A stretch of 64,000 nt of DNA from assembly GCA_012861695.1 (NCBI GenBank), contig JAAOOA010000127.1, positions 28,204,502 to 28,268,501 of the forward strand, in the 5' to 3' direction. How positions within the stretch are numbered: position 1 is the first letter of the stretch; every line of letters begins with the position of its first letter. This stretch comes from Trematomus loennbergii (lineage: Eukaryota; Chordata; Actinopteri; Perciformes; Nototheniidae). Below are positions 47,699 to 58,050 of this stretch, piece by piece. The notes beneath the pieces are model-generated. The model was not told where the DNA came from, did no database searches, and saw nothing but the letters and a program-made list of their open reading frames with translations. Both the position numbers and the translations under genes were made by a program.

Positions 47699-50095
47699 CA
47701 GTACATTATTTAAAAGTGAATCATTTTAAATATAATTTTAGGCCCGTTAAAAACGCAGCTACGGCCCTGCATTAAACTGCGGAGCGGCGTTCACACAGAT
47801 CGCGGCTCACAGAGCTGCAGAGAGGGAGCGAGCTGTCCCAGCACCTGAGGGTGGATCAGCTTCCCCTGGGAGCATTTCCCCTTCCACTAGTTTTGTTTTT
47901 ACTAAGGACGAGAGCTTGAAACTAAATATTAATAAAACGCAGCCGTTTGAATCTTTAGCGTTTAACAGACGGGCGCTGTTTGGGGCGTTACGTTACAAAA
48001 TACTACACAGACAGCGCTAGCTGGGAGATCAATCACTTTGCTAAACTATGCGGTAGGCCTACTATTAAATCCACGTAAACTACACATCACAGCAATGAGG
48101 CCAGATCAATGAAACCAGGATACATCCTTTACCGTAAAAACTGGATCTAAACACAGCTGCCTGTGTGCGTTTGATAAATACTTTGGTGATGTCATTTGTG
48201 TACTTAATTATAACTAAGTACTTTACTGTACTTACAGTAAGCAGAATTCTGAGTATTCTCTGAATTGGGTGCCTTTTGGGTCTTTACATCTTTGAAAAAT
48301 GAAACCAAAATGTTTGGTCATAACATCTGGTAGTGGACTATTTACATTTTCCCACCTCAGGCACAAAATATAAATAATTACTAGGAATTTCCTTGAAAAA
48401 ATGTAACAGGGTTGAGGTTTTTGACAAAAAGTAGCCATGAGACCTTGTTTAGCTAAGATATGGCACCACATGGAAGTCAAGGACATTACAAAATTGTAAT
48501 ATTTTGCAAAACTATTGTTTATTTTGTAAAAACAATTATTTACTATTATTAATTCATATAACAGAGTTGAAATGTTGAGCTTGTCAATCTTAATCTGAAA
48601 ATACAAAAACTGAAATATAGGTAAGAGAAGAAACTGACACTTGCCTTTCTTTGCCATCTTTTCTTCAGAAGACTTTTGTGATGTAATTCCCTCAATGCAG
48701 ATCACACATGGACTGATCCATTATTTTAATAGGAGGGTAAATGGTATGGCGTGACGGGGTTGAAAGAAACTGAGGGACGTGTGTCAATATTGCAATTTCA
48801 TAGATAATTCAAGTATTTTTTCAGAATTTCTTTTTGATCAGTTAAAGTTGACAAGCATATGATTATATTAGCAGCAACATTTTGGGATAATTGGCCATTT
48901 TGATTTGTTTAATATTAAATTAATATGTAATAATGCTTAGTGAGGACATGCAAATATGTCTGTCTACTACTAAGACAACCAATTTTTTTTTAAAACAAAA
49001 TATATATATATATTTAGTTTTACATTGTAATGCAAAACAACCTGTTCCATTAATTCATTGCTTTAAAATAAATGTTGTAGTTTCCTTTCATTTAAAATTG
49101 TTGAAGTAAGCTTGGGGGACTCAAAGTGCACCCGATTGTTTGTCTGAACACCTTGTTTCTCTTGTGCATTAAGAACACTTGTGTTAGGGCATGAATTAAC
49201 AATAAATAGGTTATATCAGTGGCGAGCTGTGAGCTTTATACCTAGGCCCTCTGACCCCCACCCCTTCCCTCGAAAAAAAGAGAAAAAAAGAGTTATTACG
49301 TCACAGCGTATACTTCAGCGGAATATCAAAACAACGGCCCAGGGTGCAAAACGCATCAATGACAGCGACCCTCTACCACACAAAACAACACCTGTGAACC
49401 CAATCTGTGTTCTTTGACATTGAAAAGGATATTGCATTGTGTTTGTTACTTTCGTTGCAGTTGTATGTCTTAAGTGTAATTTGGCAAGCTTTTATTTTGA
49501 AGGCGAGTTCACGCTGTTGACAGGAAGTTGTTGTTGCTATGGAAACAAGAAAAACTGAGGGACGTGTGTCAATATTGCAATTTCATAGATAATTCAAGTA
49601 TTTTTTCAGAATTTCTTTTTGATCAGTTAAAGTTGACAAGCATATGATTATATTAGCAGCAACATTTTGGGATAATTGGCCATTTTGATTTGTTTAATAT
49701 TAAATTAATATGTAATAATGCTTCGTGAGGACATGCAAATATGTCTGTCTACTAAGACAACACATTTTTTTTAAACAAAATATATATATATATATTTAGT
49801 TTTACATTGTAATGCAAAACAACCTGTTCCATTAATTCATTGCTTTAAAATAAATGTTGTTTTCCTTTCATTTAAAATTGTTGAAGTAAGCTTGGGGGAC
49901 TCAAGTGCACCCGATTGTTTGTCTGACACCTGTTTCTCTTGTGCATTAAGAACACTTGTGTTAGGGCATGAATTAACAATAAATAGGTTATATACAGTAT
50001 AAAATACCACGTACTGTCCGCCCTCCCATGCCACCCTGGCATGACCTCTTGCCCCCCTTTGCCACCCCATGTAAAATGTTCTAGAACCGCCACTA
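47699..50095. mobile_element. hAT-type element B, unit 3, left-truncated and partly duplicated
   Basis: Begins inside the element at the end of the 57-bp array. A segment of about 445 bp is present twice (48771-49215 and 49552-49996), separated by 49216-49551. The right end CCACTA at 50095 is followed by aacatgag. Confidence 0.7.
49216..49551. other. Spacer insertion between two copies of hAT B sequence
   Basis: 336 bp starting cagtggcgagctgtgagc (a hAT-like CAGTGGCG start) and containing a C-rich stretch and gttgttgctatggaaacaag. No TSD is seen because the flanks are direct copies of each other. Function unknown. Confidence 0.45.
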
Positions 50096-50412
50096 AACAT
50101 GAGACAATGAAACCAGATCAGAAGCCACAGACTGAGAAACTCTCCTACACAGGGCCGTTTCTTCGTATAGGCGGACTATGCAGATGCATAGGGCCCCTGC
50201 GGCCACTAGGGGGTCCCCAAGCTGAAAGTTCAGGTTCAGCCTCAATATATTTGGGGAGAATTAAATGAGCCGTCTTTATTTGTAGACAGCCAAGCCCCCT
50301 CCTGTGTTCGGTGAAGCATTATGCTTAAAAATCGAATATAGGATATAAACACAACTAAACTGCACATATTCATGTATAAAAGATGTACAAAAGTGCATTT
50401 TGTGTGATAGGT
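50096..50412. other. Mixed repeat fragments replacing part of the LINE in unit 3
   Basis: 50147-50270 starts cagggccgtttcttcg, a hAT-like CAGGGCC end (different from hAT A), and 50330-50408 is the right end of the TTAA-flanked repeat (gtgcattttgtgtgatagg). No gene. Confidence 0.45.
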
Positions 50413-50668
50413 CCCCTTTAAGTTGTATTCTAAAATTGACTGTAGCCGATGTAAAGAGGCGAGTACAGGCGTAATATGTTCACGCCTGCCTGTCCTTGTA
50501 AGGAGGCGTGCAGCAGCATTCTGGACCAGCTATAGGCGAGACAGGGAAGCCTGCTTACTCCAATGTACAGAGCGTTGCAGTAATCCAGTTTAGTGGATAT
50601 AAAACAATGTATTACTCTCTCAAAGTCATTAAAAGAAAGGAAAGGCTTGACCTTTGCTAAATTCTTTA
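50413..50668 (-). mobile_element. LINE remnant, unit 3
   Basis: Only the inner part of the RT end remains. The left side is replaced at a TTAA by a repeat ending ataggtcccct. Confidence 0.65.
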
Positions 50669-52312
50669 TGACTTGTTTTATTTTACACCACTTTTAACAT
50701 CCTCATTGTTGTTGTTTGTCAAACACAAGTCTAAATATCCGACTCCACTTGGCTTCACATTCATCACATTTCCTTAAATCTGTGTTTTATTCGTTATAAA
50801 TGGTGCTAATGATGGAGCTTTATATGAGCGTCTGAAAACATAATCTAATTAAATGTCATTATCTTTGTCAATAAATCGTTCCGAGGACAACACAGTAAAA
50901 CAAGATCTTCGTAAAATTCTGTATTTTATTGGGTATTTGTATTAATTAACACAAGCTAATGATTATTAAGGAAAAAGGCAAGACTTGGAACATATCTCCA
51001 TAGCAACAAGACATTTTCTCTGCTGGTTTGAGAGAGTTAGCACATTGAAACGCCCGATCAGTGATTCCTTTTTAATCTGGAAGGTAAGAATTCTGTTCTT
51101 TTCTATGAAGTCTGAGCGCTTTGATTACAGCGAGGTGTCTGAGGGCTGGGTAAGATATTTAGACTATGTAACACTTGCACTTCTATTGGCTAGCGCTCCA
51201 ACACATTTGTACGTGATAGAGATGTCCCGCCCCTTAACCTAAGTGGTTGACCAATCACAACAGAGCCTAACCTGCCTGAAACGCCTCTATTGGACTCCTG
51301 ACATCCTAGTTATCTTTTAACGCTGTCAGCTATATTTGTTTATCTGTAAGTAACGTGTTTTGTGAAACATGTCACAGTAGAGGCACAAGATACAACTAGG
51401 AAATGCATAATAGTATATGGACATAATACAAGAAGAACATCCTTTTTTTGTTTTTGAAAGACAAACCTTTATTAATGATCCAAACATTTAATTTGATCAC
51501 ACATCCCATCAGTAAAGTCTGTTCAATGATTTCATGATCAGTTTCACTTTATCCACACCATGAATGTGTTTCATCTCAGCTATTTCAAACAGAATCATAC
51601 ATGATTTCCTTATTGATTATTATCATGATAATTAATGTTCTATAAAACATCAGAGTACCCAATTTCTATTTGGACAACAACAACAACAACAACAATTAGT
51701 CTGCAAAAAAATAACTGTAATATTATACAATGTATTTCCCAAGCAAAGACTCTAAGCTATTTACAGAGAATAATACATGATGTACTTATTGATTATGATC
51801 ATGACAGTAAGTAATATCATTTTAAATAAACATGTTATCATGAAATAAGTGTTATAACCATCTGGGAACTCATTTGTTAGTTAATTTGGGCAACAATAAC
51901 ATTTAATCTGTCAAAATAATACATGTGATTATAAATGTCTCTATTGTTTTAGAAAGTGAATAAAATGTGTACAATAAAAGAAGCTCTGCTGCTTTCTCTC
52001 TGAAGACTCGTGCATTACAAGAGAAACAACAACATGAATCAAAAGAAATATCCAACACATATTTAGAGCAAAGTTTACATATCAGTTCAGGTGAACAAGG
52101 ATCCTCCTGAGCAGTGACAGCCTCCATGGCTACAGACACAGGAAGGAGCCGGAAGAAAGTCCAACATTTACAGAACAACTCATGAGAAGATGTTGAAGCA
52201 CATCCCATATGTTTGATTGACAGCTGATCTCTGCACAGTGAAGACATGAACAATCAGCTCTGATGGACACGGTGAGTTTAAGAAGTAGAAGAGTTCCTCC
52301 AATGACTTCAGG

Positions 52313-53966
52313 CTATTTGAGTTTACAAAACTCAGCAGTGTTTCCATAACTAGGATAAAGCCAAACTCCAGCATGTAGCGGCTGAGTGAATGTGGTCTGC
52401 ACTCTGTGGAGGAGAGTCATGGTTTCAGAGACGCTGTAGAAGGACAGAATACCTGCTCTGTGATCCAGGTACACTCCTACTCTGGAGGACAGAGGACCTG
52501 AGACGGGAGTGTGGATACTGTTGTAACGAAATGAATAACTGTTTGTCACAATCTAAGGACCAAGATTTGTCATTGTATCCAAATACACTTTCCAGCCCTG
52601 CTCTCTGATATTCTTGTATGCGACTGCTACATAAACTTCTCTCCCTCTCCACTCCACCTCCCAGTAACAACGCCCAGTCAGACTCTCTCTACTCAGGACC
52701 TGAGGACATCCAGTGAATCTGTCTGGGTGACTAGAATAAGACTGATGTTGTTTCATGAGTGTTGCTTTTCTGCTCCCCTCAGATAATACCAGCTGTGTGT
52801 ATGCTGTGTTTGGATCCAGTGTGATCTCCTGTGAATATTTTAAGAACCCAGCTCTGGTGGTGGGCTCTGCTGCTGACAGTAAAACATCCACCTCAGTCGG
52901 TGAGACGTTTGTCCATTCCTCTCTCAGGACGTCCTGTAGTTTGTCTCTGACTGCTGACAGGGCCGCCGTCACGTCCTCAAAGTAGCTCAGAGGACGGATG
53001 TTGATGCTGGATGAGTGTGTAGGTTCACTGAGGGCTGACAGTGAGGGGTAGCTGTGCAGAAACTGGTTGTGATCCTCTGTGTGAGACAGCAGCTTCAGCT
53101 CAGCGTCTCTCCTCTTCAGCTCAGAGATCTCCTGCTCCAGCTTCTCCTGAAGCTCTTTGACTCGACTCACTTCTCTCTTCTGCTGGGATCTGACCTGCTG
53201 CTTCACATCAGAGCTTCTTTTCTCCATGAGACGGATCAGCTCAGTGAACATCTTCTCACTGTCCTCCACTGCTTTATCAGCAGAGCCATTGACGGCCTCC
53301 ACCTCCTGCTGAAGCAGCTTCACCTCCTTCTCTCCGTCCTGGATTCTCTGCTGGATGTTTAGTCGACTCCCCTCCAGCTCTCTCTGCCTCTCAGTCCTCT
53401 CTGCGCAGCTGACACCGTGTCGTGGCCTTTGGTCATCCATAGTGCAGATAAACAGATACACTGCTGATCAGTGCGGCAGAACATCTTCATCACCTCGTCG
53501 TGACGAGAGCAGATGTTCTCCTGGAGCTTCTTGGAGGGCTCCACCAGCTTGTGTTTTTAAAGACAGCTGATTCATAATGAGGCTGGAGGTGTTGTCACAG
53601 TAAGAGGCCACACACTGCAGACAGGACTTACAGGCTCTCAGTTTCCTCCCAGTGCAGACATCACAGGCCACATCTTCAGCTCCAGCATAGCAGAGATCAG
53701 CAGGAGCAGGTGGGGGTCCAGTCTTCTTCAGCTCCTCCACTAAAGCTGCTAACATGGTGTTTTTCAGCAGGACAGGCCTCGGTGTGAAGCTCTGCCTACA
53801 CTGAGGGCAGCTGTGGATCTTCTTCTCATCCTCTCCGTCCCAGAAGCCTGTAATACACTTCATGCAGTAGCTGTGTCCACAGGAGTAGTCACCGGATCCT
53901 TCAGTAGATCCAGACAGATCGAACAAGATAAATTTCCCGCTCCAGCTGAACTCCTTTCTGCGCCAT
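52313..53966 (-). pseudogene. TRIM-family E3 ubiquitin ligase, copy 4, frameshifted
   Basis: Same architecture, ATG at 53966. Indels at about 53885 and 53920 scramble the first RING half (CPIC and the following loop), while the second half (CGHSYC, CPQC) is in frame. Frame also breaks at 53570-53590 (after B-box 1) and near 53430 (B-box 2). From 53461 to 52553 one frame covers the coiled coil, PRY and the first part of SPRY (WEVEW, YVAVAY). The rest of SPRY continues in another frame (52549-52313: GVYLDH, LSFYSV) to the normal end CKLK and stop. It has the most complete C-terminal half of the four copies and was used to define the C-terminus for the others. Confidence 0.85.
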
Positions 53967-53994
53967 TTCACCTCTCAGTAGCAGCGAGTGTGTG

Positions 53995-54006
53995 AGTTTC
54001 ACTTCC
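53995..54006 (-). promoter_or_regulatory. EICE/ISRE-like motif upstream of TRIM copy 4
   Basis: Identical motif, 29 bases before the ATG at 53966. Confidence 0.5.
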
Positions 54007-54504
54007 TGAGAGCTGAAACTAGTGTGACAGGTTATCTGAACAACAGGTGTGTGGGCGGTGAATGTGGCCTATCAGCTCTTGTTCTTTACCCACATGTTGG
54101 TTACACCCCTCCTCCTCAGTGTGGATCTGAAGGGGAGGACCAGGAAACACAGAGTGGAGCTGGCTGTGTCTGAGAGCAGGAAGAAGAGGGAGGGCTTATC
54201 AAACTCTGAGTCATTCCAGGAGGAGGAGCAGCGCTCAGACTCTGACCTACACAGAGCCTCGGTTACAACCTCCTCTTCATTTGAAAAGAGCTTTTAGTTG
54301 TAAAATAAGTTGGTAAACTTACTAAATCTGAAGGGGTTAAATACTTGTGTTGTGGCAATTTATCACAGGAAAGAATGAAACAAAGAGGAATCATTAAAAC
54401 ACAAACACAGATATAGCTGAATGTCTTGTGACCATTTTAAAGTTGGAATAAAGTCTCTAGTGAAAGTATGTGGAAGGAGAAGCATTTGCACACGGCGTAG
54501 GTAA

Positions 54505-55165
54505 CCCTTATGTTGTGTTCGGGTCTCCCGTGACCCGTTTCAAGTTTAAATTATATAATAACTACGCTCTAGTTTTTTGTAACGGAACAAGGCTTCATGA
54601 TATCCTCCACAACAGATATATAAACTCTACAAAACTGATTTTGACCATTTTTGCCCAGTCTGAAGGTCTCTAAAAAAAGTGTATCATTTGGTGTCGGGTC
54701 TGGGGAGACCCAGCAGAATTGTTTTGGGTCACTCGGGGTCAATTTGGCCCAATCAAGATTCATCTTTGACTTTAGACACCCTCCCCACCCCCTTCATCCA
54801 CTATATATTTTGGATATTTGGAGCATCATAACTGAACGCTGCTTCCCCAAGTTATTTCTGACTCTGGGGACAGACTGAAAACAAATCTCTTTCGACTCCA
54901 CTTCGAGCGATAGAATTACTAACAAAGCACTTATATACTGACAAAGGACTGGCTTATCTAAAGCTAGTTGAGTAGCACTTGAAATGTATTGGCTCTATGA
55001 AACCTGATGTACTTATATGATTCTGTTTTCTTCAAGTTTGTATCTTCCTGGTCGAATGTCGAAGCATCAGCTAAATGCAATGTAATGTAATGTAAAGATA
55101 AATCATGGGTCAAAATTGACCGCGAACACCATGAACGGTAACGGCTTTCGAACACAACACAAGGG
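54505..55165. mobile_element. piggyBac-like MITE, unit 4, internally rearranged
   Basis: Both ends are present (ccctta at 54505, caagggttaa at 55160-55169), but the middle (about 54803-55095) is replaced by remnants of two LINE 3' ends, as in the second MITE copy of unit 1. Confidence 0.55.
54812..55095. mobile_element. Remnants of two LINE 3' ends, unit 4
   Basis: 54812-54873 matches the inner part of the nested LINE of unit 1 (tatttggagcat...ctctggggac), and 54874-55095 matches the L2-like tail. About 1.2 kb present in unit 1 is deleted to the left. Confidence 0.55.
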
Positions 55166-55474
55166 TTAAAGAGGATTTGAAGGGTTCTCCCATTAAGTTA
55201 CATGTTATAACGTTTCCCATCATGTGCTGAAAAGGCTGAATATTTTCATATTTGAATGCTTTCTTTAGCTGAAAGTAGGCTGAAGTTATTCAACGGCAAA
55301 ACATGGGGTGAAATAATAAGAAGACGGAAGAATAAAGAAACAGAAGAACCAAAGTGTAAACAGCATTCACACTAAATATGAACCTGAAAACTATACGTCC
55401 TCTTTGACTGACACCAAAATGATGATTTGTGGTTGAAACCTTCTTTTAAATCTTTTATTTTTACCCTCCAACAG

Positions 55475-56020
55475 ATGTGTCTCAATGGAGAAGAAGAAAC
55501 CTCAGATTCCTTAGAGTCCATCGAGGTGAGTTCCTCCGAGGAGACGTCCCCCGCTGTGTCCCCTTCCCAGGATCCCCCCCCACAGGACGCCATCACAGAG
55601 ACACCCCTAATCCAGGAGACTGAACCTCCTTCCTCACTCCCTTCCTCACCTCCTCCCCTCCTCATCTCCTTCCCTCCTCTCCTCTCAGAGGACCCTCAGA
55701 CCTCCACAGACCCCTTCCCTCTCCTCCCTGAAGACCCAGCAAACATAGCTCTGTTTGTGGACGTTTCTCCGAGCGCTGACCTCCTGAAAGTCCTCTGCCT
55801 CCCCCTCCCCATTCCAGAGTTTCCTCACCCTTTCTCCACAGCAGCCCCCACCCTAAAGGTGCCTCTAAGCACCGCCCTCACCGGGGTCCCTGTTTGCGTC
55901 ACGTTCCAGTTCTACACCCAGAACCAGAACCAGAACCAGAACCCAGAGGAGACAGCAAGTGATCCAAAGAGACTAAGTGAAGTGTTTTGGCCGTGCTGCT
56001 CTCTGACAGAGGGTCTGTGA
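55475..56020 (+). CDS. Proline/serine-rich ORF of unknown function, unit 4, longest copy
   Basis: Hypothetical. Of the five copies this is the only one with a single open frame, 181 codons from the ATG after the pyrimidine tract and AG. A 4-base deletion near 55609 (cccctaatcc instead of cccctacgtgatcc) joins the two frames that are separate elsewhere. The residues are acidic and serine-rich first, then proline/leucine-rich with repeated EDP motifs, then a more hydrophobic stretch, a Q/N repeat and a new C-terminus. AAATAAA at 56042-56048 could serve as poly(A) signal. No signal peptide or known domain is seen. It may be the last exon of a gene whose other exons are absent, or not coding at all. 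Confidence 0.35.
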   Translation: MCLNGEEETSDSLESIEVSSSEETSPAVSPSQDPPPQDAITETPLIQETEPPSSLPSSPPPLLISFPPLLSEDPQTSTDPFPLLPEDPANIALFVDVSPSADLLKVLCLPLPIPEFPHPFSTAAPTLKVPLSTALTGVPVCVTFQFYTQNQNQNQNPEETASDPKRLSEVFWPCCSLTEGL

Positions 56021-56519
56021 GGGTCTGAACGTAATCTGATTTTAAATAAAATACATCATTGCGGTCTGGTTAGTATGTACTTTATAACTCTATCATCTTT
56101 ATTTTCCATTTCATTGTATTTTTGAATGACTTTTTTTATTGTTTTAATCTATTTTATTTTCACATTTTTATCAATTGCTTGTCAAACCCTTTGAAGTGTG
56201 TCAGAGGAGCTCTAAAAGGTGCTATATCATTGTTTTAAATGTGATAATTGGTCATCATTTTATCGTTATTTTTACTTTACTCTTTTATTCTACCTATTTC
56301 TATTATTAAGATTTAATCATTTTAATAATCATAATTTGTATTCACTGTATTTTCACTTAAATGTTGTTTATTATGACTTTTATTAGTTTTATTTTCAACA
56401 TTTTACCACTTTTTAACATCCTCATGTTTGCCAATTGGTCGTCAAACACAGATTAATAAAGTATTTTTGTTATATCATCAGTTTTATTTTCTATTTCCCA
56501 ATAATTGTTTTTGATCATT

Positions 56520-57448
56520 ATCCAATCCACTCCACTTTATTTCTATAGCACATTTAAAAACAACAGAGTTGAACAAAGAAAACAGACAGGACATGAAACA
56601 AATGTAAAACACGAGCAGGGGCGGATCTACAGGGGAGCAAGGGGGGGCAGCTGCCTTGCCCCCCCAGCTGTCCCCCTAACTTTTGTTTCCCTAAAACTGT
56701 ACTAAAACAAACCTACACTATTTCCACAAGCTTCTCAAGCAACGAAACAAGCATTACATTAGTTAAAAGTGAATCATTTAAATATAATTTTAGGCCCGTT
56801 AAAAACGCAGTTACGGCCCTGCATTAAACTGCAGAGCGGCGTTCACACAGACCGTGGCTCACAGAGCTGCAGAGAGGGAGCGAGCTGTCCCAGCACCTGA
56901 GGGTGGATCAGCTTCCCTGGGAGCATTTCCCCTTCCACTAGTTTTGTTTTTACTAAGGACGAGAGCTTGAAACTAAATATTAATAAAACGCAACCGTTTG
57001 AATCGATAGCATTTAACAGACGGGCGCTGTTTGGGGCGTTACGTTACAAAATACTACGCAGACAGTGCTAGCTGGGAGATCGATCACTTTGCTAAACTAT
57101 GCGGTACTATTAAATCCACGTAAACTACACATCACAGCAATGAGGCCAGATCAATGAAACCAGGATACATCCTTTCCCGTAAAAACTGGATCTAAACACA
57201 GCTGCCTGTGTGCATTTGATAAATACTTCCTGATGTTATATTTATGATATGCTACTTATTAGCTACATGGCCCTAACGTGTAAAGTTATACAAGCATTTG
57301 TACCAGTGCTTTTCACAAGTAGACTCTTGCAGGCCAGAGTAGCTGGAGTGACTCAACAACAACAAAAAGACATATCTGAGAAGTGATCAGGACGAACAGA
57401 AAGAGGAAAAGGAAAAGAGAGTTCACTGAAGAGACCAGGAGGGTCAGG
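56520..57448 (-). mobile_element. LINE tail with hAT B, unit 4, cut by a 12-bp array
   Basis: LINE 3' tail (56520-56615) and the left part of hAT B, ending where the 12-bp array begins. The RT part is missing. Confidence 0.65.
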
Positions 57449-57454
57449 GTCTCT

Positions 57455-58050
57455 CTTTACTCGTTACTTTACTCGCTACTTTACTCGCTACTTTACTCGC
57501 TACTTTACTCGCTACTTTACTCGTTACTTTACTTTACTCGTTACTTTACTTGTTACTTTACTTTACTCGCTACTTTACTTTACTCGCTACTTTACTCGTT
57601 ACTTTACTTTACTCGTTACTTTACTCGTTACTTTACTTTACTCGCTACTTTACTTTACACGCTACTTTACTCGTTACTTTACTCGTACTTTACTCGTTAC
57701 TTTACTCGTTACTTTACTCGCTACTTTACTCGTTACTTTACTCGTTACTTTACTCGCTACTTTACTTTACTCTTTACTTTACTCGTTACTTTACTCGTTA
57801 CTTTACTCGCTACTTTACTCGTTACTTTACTCGCTACTTTACTCGCTACTTTACTCGCTACTTTACTCGTTACTTTATTGGTTACTTTACTCTTACTTTA
57901 CTCGTTACTTTACTCGCTACTTTACTCGTTACTTTACTCGTTACTTTACTCGCTACTTTACTCGTTACTTTACTCGCTACTTTACTCGCTACTTTACTCG
58001 TTACTTTATTCGTTACTTTACTCGTTACTTTACTCGCTACTTTACTCGTT
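57455..58050. repeat. 12-bp minisatellite, array 2
   Basis: About 50 units of the same 12-bp motif, with interspersed shorter ctttactttactcg variants at 57525-57660 and 57765. The left edge cuts hAT B of unit 4; the right edge joins the sequence matching 38332. Confidence 0.95.

Larger units (their letters stand above)
30639..51656. repeat. Tandem segmental duplication unit 3, with 12.4 kb replaced
   Basis: The unit template is followed from 30639 to a TTAA at 35301-35304 and resumes at about 47699, at the sequence matching unit 1 near 9206. Between these points lies sequence foreign to the template: a TTAA-flanked repeat, a 12-bp array, astacin exons, two 57-bp arrays and a LINE. The right join is inside the last 57-bp repeat. 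Confidence 0.85.
51657..57454. repeat. Tandem segmental duplication unit 4, partial
   Basis: Fourth copy of the unit. It follows the template to about 57448, the point matching unit 2 near 27657, and then passes straight into a 12-bp tandem array. It shares with unit 1 a remnant of a LINE insertion (54812-54873) that unit 3 lacks. Confidence 0.85.

Noticed and set aside
46640..47729. Long plus-strand ORFs of 19-residue repeats (also 41333-41799 on both strands)
   Set aside because: The 57-bp satellite unit is a multiple of three without stops, so any frame stays open. No start context, unique domain or flanking exon supports a protein.
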